From: Aselliscus stoliczkanus
Lineage: Eukaryota; Chordata; Mammalia; Chiroptera; Hipposideridae
DNA: 64,000 nt
Reading direction: 5' to 3'
NCBI GenBank assembly: GCA_033961575.1
Contig: CM066734.1
Coordinates: forward strand, 86,698,501 to 86,762,500
Shown: positions 22,625 through 32,635 of the stretch, in pieces
Numbering within the stretch: position 1 is the stretch's first letter
Layout of the letters: each line of letters opens with the position of its first letter
Notes under the pieces: model-generated
Told to the model about the DNA's origin: nothing
The model's database searches: none
The model's input: only the letters and a program-made list of their open reading frames with translations
Program-made: the position numbers and the translations under genes

Positions 22625-23230
22625 ATGGCAATAAGTACACATATATCAACAATTAATTTCAATGTAAATGGATTAAATGCTCCAATCAAAATGTAGAATG
22701 GCTGAATGGGTAAGAAAACAAGACCCTTATATATGCTGCCTACAAGAGACTCACTTCAGATCAAAAGACACACACAAACTAAAAGTAAAGGGATGGAAAT
22801 AGATATTTCATGAAAATGAAAACAAACAACAACAAAGCTGGAGTAGCAATACTTATACCAGACAAAAACAACTTCAAAAGAAAGGCTATAACAGGAGACA
22901 AAGAAAGACCCAGTAATCCCACTTCTGAATATTAATCCAAAGAAACACAAAATGCTACTTTGAGAAGACATGTGCATCCCTATGTTCACTGCAGCATTGT
23001 TTACAATGGCCAAGATGTGGAGGCAACCTGAGTGTCCATCAATGAAAGAATGGATAAAGAGGAAGTGTTATATATATATGCAATGGAATATTGCTCAGCC
23101 ATTGAAGGGCATGGGTTCTTGCCATCTGTATTTGAGTAGATGGACATGGAGGGTATTGTGCTTAGTAAAGTATGTCAGACAGAGAAAGACAGATGCAATG
23201 TGATTTCTCTGATGTGTGAGATCTAAAGAA
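22625..23230 (+). pseudogene. L1 ORF2 remnant with reverse transcriptase deleted (L1-B)
   Basis: ATG 22625 begins the endonuclease domain. The NVNGLNAP motif and a CLQETHF-type segment (22738-22760), which carry the Asn and Glu expected near positions 14 and 43, can be read. After AGGAGACAAAGAAAGACCCA (22893-22912) the sequence is ORF2 3' end: CCAGTAATCCCACTTCTG, then the CIPMFTAALFTMAKMWRQPE segment (open at 22970). Everything between, including the reverse transcriptase, is missing. The breakpoint equals that in L1-A to within a few bases. Confidence 0.85.
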
Positions 23231-23299
23231 CAAAATAAACAATCAAACAAAACAAAACAAAACACAGAGAACATTTTAGGGCTGCCAGATGGGAGTGAT

Positions 23300-24148
23300 G
23301 TTGGGGATGGGTAAAGAAGACGAAGGGATTAAGAAGTACAAATTGGTTGTTACAAAGTAGTCATGGGGATGTAGGACATAGCACAAAAAGTATAATCAAT
23401 AATATTGTAATAACTATATATGGTGTCAGATGGGTACTAAATTGTGGGGGGTGATAGATGGGTAAGGGGATTGGGGCAGGGTGAAAAGAGTGAAAGGATT
23501 AAGAAGTACAAATTGGAGATCCAGCCAAGTGGCTCAGTTGGTTAAGAGCTTGCTCAAGAGTGCAAGCTGAGCTCTGAGCAACGGCAGTTCGATGTCAGCC
23601 CAAGCTGAGTTGCTGTTGAGCTGCCAACAGGTGGCAGGATGGCTCAGCTAAAAATAAAAGAAGCACAAATTTGGAGTTACAAAATAGTCATGGAGATGTA
23701 AAAAAAAAAAAAAAAAAGTATGGGGAATATGGGGAATATCATCAATAATATGGTAGTAACTATTAATATGTATAGTTCCAGGTAGGTAATAAGACTACTC
23801 AGGGGTATCATTTAAATTATATAAATGTATAACAATTATCCTGTACACATGAAATTAACAGAAAATAATATTGAGAATGAACTTTAATTCAAAAATTTAA
23901 AAAGAGGGGGGATGGTGAAGAGAAATAAGAGGTTCAAATTTCTAGGTATAAAATAAGTTATGGGGATGTAACATACAGCATAGAGAATACAGTCAATAAT
24001 ATTGTGATAATATGGTACAGAGTCCAATAGTTGCTGAACTTATTATGGTGGTCACTTCTTTAGGTATGTAAATGTTGAATAACTATTGTGTATACCTAAA
24101 GTATATAAAAAATATGTTAGTTATATTTTAATTAAAATCTTCTAAAAA
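23300..24148 (+). other. L1-B 3' UTR with three tandem diverged units
   Basis: Unit starts near 23325 (GGGATTAAGAAGTACAAATT), near 23493 (split by the SINE) and near 23930 (GGTTCAAATTTCTAGG). Each has a version of AATACAGTCAATAATATTGT and a closing TATACCTAAA or TGTACACATGAAAT phrase. An 18-A run at 23701-23717 interrupts the middle unit. Confidence 0.75.
23517..23656 (+). mobile_element. SINE, CTCAGTTGGTTAAGAG subfamily
   Basis: AGATCCAGCCAAGTGGCTCA, then GTTGGTTAAGAGCTTGCTCA, a weak B-box-like GCAGTTCGATGTCAGC and the end GGCAGGATGGCTCAGCTAAA. Duplications are AAGAAGTACAAATTGG (23501-23516) and AAGAAGCACAAATTTGG (23658-23674). It ends where the long SINE at 31419 continues, so it is a 3'-shortened relative. 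Nearly the same element type as 56574-56716. Confidence 0.88.
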
Positions 24149-24193
24149 AGAAAAATATATATGCTAGAATTCAAGTAGGCGACAGTATGCTAC

Positions 24194-24198
<5 letters not shown>

Positions 24199-24225
<27 letters not shown>

Positions 24226-24312
24226 AGTGTCACTGGCCCTCACATGTGGGACCGAACCGGGGCCGCTGGCTTCCCAAGCCAGCGCTTAACCACCGCGCCA
24301 CTCGGCCGGCCC
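24199..24312 (-). mobile_element. Short tRNA-derived SINE, antisense
   Basis: The minus strand starts GGGGCCGGCCGAGTGGCGCG. It shows the matched anticodon-like arm GCTGGCTTGGGAAGCCAGC and B box CCGGTTCGGTCCCAC, and ends at the GAGGGCCAGTG/CACTGCCCTC hairpin before a long A tail. Exact duplications CAGTATGCTACTTTTT lie at 24183-24198 and 24313-24328. Among the best preserved copies; the minus-strand tRNA-like head is almost intact. Confidence 0.95.
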
Positions 24313-24328
24313 CAGTATGCTACTTTTT

Positions 24329-25520
24329 AATCTTGGTCTATTTTACAAAAATCTTTTCCTTGTTAAATGAATATGTTTATACTTCAAATATTTATTTTAA
24401 TAGTTAACATTTCAAGTCCACCTAACATTTATTTTAATAAAATTTGGTATTTCAAAAATAAGACAAGAGTATTTTTCACTTTACAAAAGGATTCACTACT
24501 GGATTTCATTCTGTATTAAGATCACTTGGAAATTTCTAAGGTGATTACATTTATTAAAAGTTAATGCATGTACAAATTTTCAGAAATTGATTTTTTGTGT
24601 AAATTAAGATACACCTCTCTGGCAAGGGCTATAATCATTTTCAATTCCTGAAATATTAATCTCTCAAAAGCCCTGTCCTCCTCCCCAACCTAAATCTCTG
24701 TTATTAATACTCAGTGAGCTCTCCCAAAAATCTCCTACATCAAAGCCATAACTCTTTTTCCTAGTGTCAACCAAAGAAATATCAAAGGACAGATATTTAC
24801 TTAATTAGGTAATATGGTACCATCAATCAATCCAAAGACTAGGACAATTCAAACTTCAAAATAATTCCAGGAACCGAAAACATCTGACAGCCCATTAATA
24901 TTTACCTGTTGGGATTTCAGATAAAGTATCTACAGTGACCTTTCCTTTTTTAATAACATAATTGAACTCTTCTATCTACTGTGGAATCAGAGTAGTTGTG
25001 CAGCTTAGGTGGACAAAATATAGATCTATTAACTAACCAAAAGGAGGAAACGAGGCAAACTTATATGAATTAATCACAGTCCTTAACTCTGCCCATGTTT
25101 CCACAGCTACAAAATGATGAAGAGAGACTAAAGTCCAACAAATCTTAATCTGAAGCCAAGCTCTCTCGACACTGCCACACTGCTTTCTGATTTTCCTCCA
25201 TGAGTTTTTATCTGAATCATGAATATGATAAGTAAATGTGTTTTATGGCTGAATCCTGGTGGGATTGATGTTGTGTTGTTTTGAGCAAAGTGTTAATGTT
25301 TTAGTTTCCACCAAACCAATTTCTGTTTGTCTTGATTATGAAATATGCTACATTTGAATTAAAATACAGGGAAAGGGGAAAAGGAGAGGACATCAGGCAA
25401 GATGAAAAAATTTGAAGAAAACAGAGAGAAAGAAGTAAATAATAATGTGGAGCTTGGTGCAGAAGAGATAATACACGAAAGGGGAAAGGAAGAAGAAAAA
25501 CGCTCAAAGATCTAGAGGAT
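24329..25520. other. Unique-looking sequence, no gene
   Basis: AT-rich. The stretch 25375-25510 is purine-rich (GGGGAAAAGGAGAGGACATC). No repeat family or gene recognised. Confidence 0.45.
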
Positions 25521-25524
25521 GTAA

Positions 25525-25965
25525 GCAAAGTAGGGAATATAGGCAATAATATGGTAATAACTACATATAGTGCCAGGTGAGTACTAGACTAGTCAGGGGG
25601 ATCATTTTTTAAATTACATAAATTTCTATCCATGAGCTGTATGCCTGAAATTAATATAAAATAATATCAAATACCAAATGTAATTGAAAATTTTTAAAAG
25701 GGGAGGAAATAGTAAAGGGGAATAAGAGGTCCAAGTTTCCAGGTATAAAACAAATAAGTCATGGGGATGTAATGTACAGCATAGGGAATATAGTCAATAA
25801 TATTGTGATAGGATAGTACGGTGTCAGACAGTTGCTGGACTTAATATCATGGTGATCACTTCTTTAGGTATACAAATGTTGAATCATTATGGTATACCCC
25901 TGAAAGTAATATAATATTGTATATTAGCTATATTTCTAAAGAAAATCTTTAAGAAAATAAAGTTG
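25525..25965 (+). mobile_element. 5'-truncated L1 3' end (3' UTR units only)
   Basis: Begins near AAAGTAGGGAATATAGGCAA and holds two 3' UTR units. The second starts GAGGTCCAAGTTTCCAGG at 25726, as in L1-A at 14890. It ends with TTAAGAAAATAAAG. No ORF sequence. A target duplication is not clear. Confidence 0.75.
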
Positions 25966-27939
25966 TTTATAATAGCAAAAAATTGCTAACTTAAAGATAT
26001 CAGAATGAGAATTGTTAAATAAGTTATGGTAAATTCATACAATTAAGTACTGGGTGGCTATTAAGAGATGACATACCTATTTATATCATATCAAATTTCA
26101 AAAGTAAATTACATAATGTAATATTAAAAAGTAATCTACATATGGATATTTTTAAGTCTGCAAGATTATACAGCAAACTTGTAATAACAGTACATCAGGG
26201 GAATGAAATTTTTGGGAGTAACCAAGATCTTGCCTTTCACTCATGAAAACCTATTTTGCTTTACATTTTTATAGTACTCATTATAATAAAATATCTGTTG
26301 CATAAGTGCTTTTAAATAATTCAAGGAAAAATAGAATGATTTTTTATTTGGTAAAGAGTACAACTCAAATTAGGGGTATTATTTCCATGAATCTTCTTTA
26401 TATAAAGCAAAAACATTTAATAAAACAAAGATAAAGTGACATAAGTATAATAGCAGTGGAAGAATTTCACTACCATTCTAATCTTCAACAGATCAACTTG
26501 GCAGAAATAATAAGGGAATCTGATTTCTTTCATTAGTAAGTCTGATTTAAGTGCTAGTAACTAACTCTCAACTTTATATAGAATATAACTTATTTTCCAA
26601 TACCCATAAAAAAAATTCTTTTCACATATTATAACTACAAAGAAAGTCTTCATAAATTCCCCAAAACAGAAAGTGCATAAGTCAACTTCTCTGTTCACAA
26701 TTCCATTAAACTGATAAAGTTTTAAAATTAAAAGAAACAAAATTCAACAACTTAGAAATTGAAGGCCATTCTCTTAAGTAATTTTTAGGTAAAAGGGGAA
26801 ACGCAACTCTTACTTAATGTTTAATACTAAATAATAATAGGAACACTACACCCTAAAATGTTTGAAAGCAACCAAAACTGTTATCTGAAGAAAATGTATA
26901 CAATTATAGGTTTGTATTAAAGGAAAATGGCTCCTAACAAGTTAGATGTTGAACTAAAGAAGGAAAGAAAAAACAAAATCAATGTAACAAAAAGAAATTC
27001 ACAAACGTGAATTGAATGAATTAGTAAAATAGTGGAATCGATCAAGAGCTACTTCTTTGAAAATGCAAATAACATAGAAATAAAATTATATTTTATATGA
27101 GAAGATATTTCCAGGACTCCGGGTTTTAAATTACAGTTTAATAATTTCCTTTAAAATGACAATGAACTCATGGAAGAGTTCTAAAAATGCCATATTATTT
27201 CTAAACATCAGGTTCCAAGTGAAAAATAGTCCTAGCCCCCTGCATCAACACTATGATCTACCGCACCCAATCATAAGGTAGATGAGTGCTACATTATTAA
27301 CTGCTACATTAAAAAGTCCTTTATGCTTTCCAGCTAGCTTTGAGTCTGAGCCTTGGTCCTGACTCAAACCCACTATTGACTTGGAATCAGACAGAAGTAG
27401 CAAACTGTTCAATTTAACCTGCACATGGCGAGTTTTAGTCACTGCTTTTAATCCTGTAGGGTGCCTAATGACATCTTGGGCAGACTTCATTTGTTTCTAA
27501 ATATCTTCATTTCTTAAAACTTAGTCCAATCCAACTGAAAGACCTCCCCTGGAATGGTTCTCTGCTGTGGGAGAGCAAGCTCTGCCTCAAAACTTTCACA
27601 AGCCCCTCTCCTAGGTTCCCATCACCAATGATCCACCCTATACCTTTGGCTGCTGGGTTCTGGAAGGTCCAGCTGGCAATCTCTTGGGTGAGTAAAGACC
27701 AGCAGATGGCTCAAGCATCCATATGACACAGGTACCTCACTAGTCTGTCAGGCCAACTGCTGTGAGTGCAGACATTCTCCAACTACCCCTACCCCACCTG
27801 GTCTTGCCAACTCTTACCAATTCTCTTCTCCTCCACTCAGATAAGAACATGGGCAGATCATCAGTCTCACTACCCAAACAGGTGTCCAAATAGGGGTTGA
27901 AGAGCTAGACTCTTTCTTCACAGTTACCTCCATATCTTT
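25966..27939. other. Unique-looking sequence, no gene
   Basis: Nearly 2 kb, very AT-rich up to 27200 and then more balanced. No repeat family I can name. The 79-codon antisense frame 27251-27490 has no recognisable domain. Confidence 0.45.
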
Positions 27940-27954
27940 AATAATTAGTCTCTT

Positions 27955-28084
27955 TTTTTTTTTAAATAAAGACACTTTTTTTTTTTTTTTGAGGGCAGTG
28001 TCATTGGCCCTCATATGTGGAACCTGAACCAGGGCCGCTGGCTTCCAAAGCCAGCGCGTAACCACCGCGACACTCGGCCGGCCC
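27955..28084 (-). mobile_element. Short tRNA-derived SINE, antisense
   Basis: The minus strand reads GGGCCGGCCGAGTGTCGCGG, the paired GCTGGCTTTGGAAGCCAGC arm and the GAGGGCCAATG/CACTGCCCTC end, then a tail A15 GTGTCTTTATTTA A-run. Duplications AATAATTAGTCTCTT (27940-27954) and AATAAATAGTCTCTT (28085-28099) differ at one base. Confidence 0.92.
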
Positions 28085-28122
28085 AATAAATAGTCTCTTA
28101 TCACTGTCCCCACCCCTGAGAA

Positions 28123-28437
28123 CAGGGGTCACAAAACTGTGGCTCACGAGCCACATGTGGCTTTTTGGGTACGTTCCGTCTCAAAAGTTTGTCGACCCGT
28201 GGAAGAGCCAATCCTGCCCCTCACAACAATTTTAAAATTAGTCGAGAGACATAAATATATTTTTACAAATAAGGAAAATTTAAAGTAATATTATAAGTGA
28301 AACTACGATAATTTTATTTTAATTTTCAACTTTACTTCAGAGCCACATGTACGTACCCAAAGAGCAGCATGTGGCTCACAAGCCACAGTTTGCCGACTCC
28401 TGGCCGCTCTTCCATCTCAAAAGTTTTCCGACCCCTG
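28123..28437. mobile_element. hAT-like non-autonomous element with long inverted arms
   Basis: The left arm CAGGGGTCACAAAACTGTGG (28123-28142) continues GCTCACGAGCCACATGTGGC and TTTTTGGGTACGT. Its inverted partner is at 28351-28402 (ACGTACCCAAAGAGCAGCAT through to GCCGACTCCTG), about 85 percent matched. CAGGGG...CCCCTG ends and the GGTCGGCAAAC motif are hAT-type. A 27-base piece (TTCCATCTCAAAAGTTTTCC and on) at the right end is a direct repeat of 28174-28200. The right flank TTCTAGAA resembles the hAT target, but the left flank does not match well. No transposase frame. Confidence 0.7.
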
Positions 28438-28445
28438 TTCTAGAA

Positions 28446-29060
28446 GATGGCAAATCTCTCATCACAAATACTATGTCCTCCAAAAGACCCAATTCTTAGA
28501 TGACTCACTCCCTCTACCAGTCCTCTTCTTGTACAGGCTGAGGTGGGGCAGTCAGGTGGTGGTTGGTGGTTATGCTGGTTATACTTGTACCATCTTAGGA
28601 CACCATGCTCAGAGGTGACTCTTTTGATAATGTTCTCTGCTTTGCACTTTTGCCAAAACTCTAAACCAAGGTGAAAAATCCTGTTCAACATCCTGTTACA
28701 AGTACGTATATAATAGTTTCCCCATGAGTCCTGCAGTCATCTCCCTTAACAATGGTGTCCATTCATTGATTCTCTCCCCTAATTCAAAGCTCAGTGAACC
28801 CTGAGCAAGAAAATGGACCTACGACCCAATTTTCCTGTGTCTCCAAGGAGTTGTCTTATTAAACCTTGTCTACTATCAACTATCACAGTTCCTGCAGACC
28901 TCACCTCTGCCTGGTGGTGTCCCTGAGAAAGGAGAGAGGGAAGCACCACAAACTCCTGCTGAAACAGGTTCTTTATTCAGAAATGGTCCCATCATCCAGG
29001 CTCATCTCCCAGTCTATCACATGATTACGACCTTTGGAGCAGTGGCTCTAAGAAGGTAAC
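28446..29060. other. Unique-looking sequence, no gene
   Basis: No recognised repeat. The 83-codon antisense frame at 28440-28691 overlaps the hAT end and is not meaningful. Confidence 0.45.
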
Positions 29061-29498
29061 TAGCCTCCACATACAGAAACAGACTCACAGATACAGAGAA
29101 CAAGCTAATGGTTACTAGATGGGATGGGGGTTGGGAGGCTAGGTAAGCAAGGTGAAGGGATTAAGAAGTACAAATTGGGCGGTCTGCCGAGTGGCATGGT
29201 GGTTAAGCGCTGGTTTGGGAAGCCAGTGGCCCCGATTCGGGTCCCACATATGAGGGCCAGTGACACTGCCCTCAAAAAAAAAAAAAAAGAAATACAAATT
29301 GGTAGTCACAAAATAGTCATGGGGATGTGAAGTACAGTATGGGAAATATAGTCAATAATATTGTAGAAACTATGCATAGTGTTAGATGGATGATAGACTT
29401 ACTAGCGTTATCACTTTTGTGAGGTATATAAATGCTTAATCACTATGTCGCTTTGTACACCTGAAGCTAAAATAAATACATACATGTATACATACATA
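29061..29498 (+). mobile_element. 5'-truncated L1 3' end, with SINE inside
   Basis: CAGACTCACAGATACAGAGA (29081-29100), GGTTACTAGATGGGATGG and AGGGATTAAGAAGTACAAAT are the last ORF2-adjacent and first 3' UTR sequences of L1. After the SINE the unit continues TAGTCACAAAATAGTCATGG and ends TTTGTACACCTGAAGCTAAA with a degenerate ATAC tail (29470-29497). About 330 bp of L1 in total. Confidence 0.85.
29179..29288 (+). mobile_element. Short tRNA-derived SINE in L1 3' UTR
   Basis: Head GCGGTCTGCCGAGTGGCATG, arm GCTGGTTTGGGAAGCCAG, B box GATTCGGGTCCCAC, hairpin GAGGGCCAGTGACACTGCCC then A tail. Duplications AAGAAGTACAAATTGG (29163-29178) and AAGAAATACAAATTGG (29287-29302). The insertion point within the L1 3' UTR is the same as for the SINE at 23517. 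Confidence 0.93.
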
Positions 29499-29699
29499 AA
29501 GTAGTACCATGCTGTTGTGCCAGAAATGCCAGGTTTCATCCAGTGAGGGATCTCAAACTCCTGGATTTGGGGGTAAAGAATATCTCAATGAGTATTTAGT
29601 GTCTGGGAAGGAAAGCATACCCTGCCAGGTGGTCTGACCATATCAAACCCAACTCTCAGTTTCTTAAAGGGCCTCATGTGTCCCAGAAGTTTTCTTATT

Positions 29700-30600
29700 A
29701 GTAAAGTCCCTTCATACCTTGTCCCCATCACCTCTGAATCTACATGCATATAAGCTGTCAGCCTACACAGTCCCCTTTCCACAGCAGACCCCCACCACCA
29801 TGCACACACCAGGGCCAGCTCCTCCAGCTGTGCACTTACATGCCCCTTCCCCAACCCCCATCCTTTGCCTTCTACAGTGCCCACACCCAGGGGGCAGCTG
29901 GGCAGCCACAGGACAGCACACTGACAGCCAGGGACCCACAGCTGCCAGTGAGCCCATAGCTGGCCTCAAGCCTTGCTGTCTGCCGCGGCCCCCACCACCA
30001 CATATGTGTCTGCATTTGGCCTCTGCCACTACACAGGCACCTGGCAGCTGGCCCCTGAAGCTGAATGTGTGCACACCACCAGCTCTGTCCATCACCACGG
30101 CTTGTTCTCATCCCAAGCTGCTAGACCTAGAGGTGCCACTGAAGACCCTGAAAGCTCTTGCAGCCACTGCACATCCCCCCCACATACACAGTGCTTTCCC
30201 AGGACCACACAGATGGCTATGTTGTGGATTCCCATAGCCTGAGTCAAAGAGATATCATGCCCCTCCAGACCCACGGCCACCGCATGCCCCCACACTGGTG
30301 CACTGTGCCTTTAGACCTGGTGCCACAGCACACTCCAGCATATTGCCACCTGCAATGAAAGCCTATGCTTACGGAAATCAGTCCATAAAGTCTGGAGGAG
30401 GTGATTGCTTCTTCAAGTAGACAGGCACCTATGCAAAACTATAGGAATCACAAAGAATTAAGGAAACATTACTGCACCAAGGAATATAGAAAACCTCCAG
30501 TAATTAGCCCTAAAGAAATGGAGTTCCAAAGAATTCAAAATAATTGTTCCAAAGATGCTCAGAGAGCTACAAGAGAACACAGATATATAATTTAACAATA
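29700..30600 (+). mobile_element. Older L1, 5' UTR and start of ORF1 only
   Basis: A GC-rich block (29740-30340) leads into AGCCCTAAAGAAATGGAGTT (30507-30526), AAAGAATTCAAAATAATTGT and GCTCAGAGAGCTACAAGAGA (30558-30577). This is the order of L1M-type 5' ends and the beginning of ORF1. It breaks off near 30600 and is followed directly by ORF2 reverse transcriptase sequence. Overlapping frames in the GC-rich part (29719-30242 on both strands) reflect composition. Confidence 0.65.
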
Positions 30601-30639
30601 TCAAGTAAACAATATAAAAATAGAATGAATAGTTCAACA

Positions 30640-31404
30640 GAGACAATTCTTTTTCTATACACTAACAGCAAAAATCTGCAAAACAAATAAACAATCCCAC
30701 TTACAATAGCACCAAAAATAATGAAATATTTAAAAATAATTTTAATCAAAGAAGTGAAAGACCTGTACAGTGAAAACTATAAGACTTTGATGAAAGAAAC
30801 TGAGGAAGACACAAACAAATGGAAATATATCCCATGCTCATGGGTTGGAATATTTAATATTGTTAAAATGACCATACTACTTAAAGTCATTCAGTGCAAC
30901 CTCTATAAAAATTCCAATAGCATTTTTGACAGAAATAGAAAAAAAAATCCTAAAATTTGCATGGAACCACAAAAGACCTGAAAGAAGCCAAGAATCATCA
31001 ATGAGCAAAGGATAGTGTCTTCAATAAATGGAAAAACTGGATAATCACATGCAGAAGAATAAAATTGGACCCTTACCTTACGCTGCTCACAAAAATGAAT
31101 TCGAAATGGATTGAAGACTTAAACACAAGAACTAAAACCATAAAACTCCTAGAAGAAAACATACGTTCTTGACATTGGTCTTGGCATCAATTTTTTGGAT
31201 ATCACACCAAAGGCACAAGCAACAAAAGCAAAAATTAGTAGTAGGAATGTATCAAACTAAAAAGCTTCTGCCAAGCAAAAGAAACCATCAACAAAATGAA
31301 AAGGCAACCTACACAATGGGAGAAAAGATTTACAAATCATATATCTGATAAGGATTTAATATCCAAAATATATAAAGAACTCATACACTTTAATCTAATT
31401 TTTA
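30640..31404 (+). pseudogene. L1 ORF2 remnant, reverse transcriptase and C-terminal pieces
   Basis: 30721-30981 encodes [40 protein letters not shown] and [15 protein letters not shown], the ORF2p segment just after the reverse transcriptase fingers and palm. Further on are AATGGAAAAACTGGATAATC (31027-31046), AAACTCCTAGAAGAAAACAT (31143-31162) and a [18 protein letters not shown] stretch, with another internal loss near 31000. Multiple stops. More diverged than L1-A, B and C, so older. Confidence 0.85.
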
Positions 31405-31418
31405 AAATTAGCTGAGGG

Positions 31419-31897
31419 GGGCCGGCCAAAGTGGCTCAGTTGGTTAAGAGTTGGCTTAGCGTGCGAGCTCTGAGCAACAAGGCCTCCAGTTCGATTCCCA
31501 CATGGGCCAGTGAACGCTGCGCCCCAGCTGAGCTGTTGCTGAGCTGCTAACAGGTGGCAGGATGGCTCAGCTAGTGTAACAAGATTGCTTGTTCGATGGT
31601 AGGCTATGCCCAACCGCAACTAAGATTGAACTCGGTACCTTGAGCTGAGCTGCCACCAGGATGGCTCAGAGGATATGGCGTGCACTCTTAACAACAAGGC
31701 TGCTGGTTCGACTCCCACATGGGATGGTGGCTACACCCACCTGCAACAAGATTGAACTCAGCACTTTGAGCTTAAAGGCCACTAGCTGCTGATGGGAAGC
31801 CAGATGATGACTGGCTCCCTCCACAACGAAGATTGAAGGACAACAACTTGGCTGGTCCCCTCCCCAATTCCCCAATAAAATCTTTAAAAAAAAAAAA
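31419..31897 (+). mobile_element. Long MEG/RHIN-like SINE (about 480 bp)
   Basis: GGGCCGGCCAAAGTGGCTCA, then GTTGGTTAAGAGTTGGCTTA. Repeated tRNA-like units follow: AGTTCGATTCCCACATGGGC near 31489 and GGTTCGACTCCCACATGGGA near 31706. The 3' part is CAACTTGGCTGGTCCCCTCC and CCAATAAAATCTTT. Duplications AAAATTAGCTGAGG (31405-31418) and AAAATGAGCTGAGG (about 31897-31910, overlapping the A tail). It disrupts the old L1. It looks like a multi-unit parent of the shorter SINEs at 23517, 54149 and 56574. Confidence 0.9.
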
Positions 31898-31910
31898 AAA
31901 TGAGCTGAGG

Positions 31911-32335
31911 AACTGAATAGACATTTTTCCAAATAAGACATACACATGGCCAACATATATAAAAGAGTGAGCAATATCACTATTTATCAGGGAAACAACA
32001 CACCGACACCTCACACTTGTTAGAATGGCTATCATTAAAAAGTCAAAAAATAACAAGTACCCTCAAGAATGTGGAAAAGCGGGAATGCTTGTGCACTGTT
32101 GGTGGGCATGTACGAGTAAATTGGTACAGCCTCTCTGAAAAACAGTATGGAGGATGCTCAAAAATTAAAACTAGATTTACTATGTGATCCATAAATTCCA
32201 CTGTGGATTTATAGAAAATAAAAACAGGGTCTTAAGGAGATATCTGCATTTCCATGTTCATTGCAGCATCATTCACAGTAGCCAAACTACAGGAAACAAC
32301 CTAAGGAACCATAAATAATGGATGAACAGATAAAG
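31911..32335 (+). pseudogene. L1 ORF2 remnant, 3' continuation of the old L1
   Basis: Resumes after the SINE: GAACTGAATAGACATTTTTC, ACATGGCCAACATATATAAA, ATGTGGAAAAGCGGGAATGC (32070-32089) and TTGTGCACTGTTGGTGG (the GEKGxLVHCWW-type segment). Then CATTTCCATGTTCATTGCAG (32248-32267). It stops before any 3' UTR. Confidence 0.85.
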
Positions 32336-32339
32336 AAAA

Positions 32340-32440
32340 CCTAAGTTTGAGTCTATCTCTGCTACTTACTATGTGATCTTGAGCAATTCGCTGAACCTTT
32401 CTGGGCCTCATCTCTGAATCAACAAAGGATCAGCATGATA
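32340..32440 (+). repeat. MIR SINE fragment
   Basis: GTTTGAGTCTATCTCTGCTA (32346-32365), CTTACTATGTGATCTTGAGC (32366-32385), AATTCGCTGAACCTTTCTGG (32386-32405) and GCCTCATCTCTGAATC are in MIR order. Confidence 0.8.
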
Positions 32441-32479
32441 TACGTGGGCTCTCAGAGAAGGCTGCTTGGGTTGTCTTTG

Positions 32480-32635
32480 AAACTTCAGGCAATCCACGTA
32501 ACATCCCTAAGCCTGTTTCCTCCTATGTAAAATGGTAATACAATCTACCTCACAGGTGTATTCTGGGGGTTAAATGCGATCATCATTCATGCAAAGCACT
32601 GGTGAAGTCTCTTATCTATTATTATCATCATCTCT
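32480..32635 (+). repeat. MIR SINE fragment
   Basis: TCAGGCAATCCACGTAACAT, CCCTAAGCCTGTTTCCTCCT (32504-32523), ATGTAAAATGGTAATACAAT (32524-32543) and CTACCTCACAGG. A second MIR immediately after the first. Confidence 0.8.

Larger units (their letters stand above)
20218..24148 (+). mobile_element. L1-B: internally deleted L1 with SINE inside
   Basis: Starts near CTTTCAAGATGGCAGAGTAG. It has a 5' UTR-like region (to about 21680), a broken ORF1 (21681-22580) and an ORF2 start (ATG 22625). The ORF2 start is fused at about 22905-22912 to the ORF2 3' end, followed by a three-unit 3' UTR to 24148. Near-identical flanks AGAAAAATGTATATG (20202-20216) and AGAAAAATATATATG (24149-24163) differ by one base and are the likely target duplication. 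The fusion point is the same as in L1-A. SINE 23517-23656 sits in the 3' UTR. Confidence 0.9.

Noticed and set aside
24199..24312. Possible tRNA gene on the minus strand
   Set aside because: The head has tRNA-like arms and an A and B box, but it is followed by the SINE body, a hairpin and a long A tail, and is flanked by exact target duplications. It is a SINE.
29719..30242. 172-codon proline-rich frame with rival frames on both strands
   Set aside because: Composition effect of the C-rich old L1 5' region. Proline/threonine/histidine-rich sequence without domain, several overlapping frames open at once.
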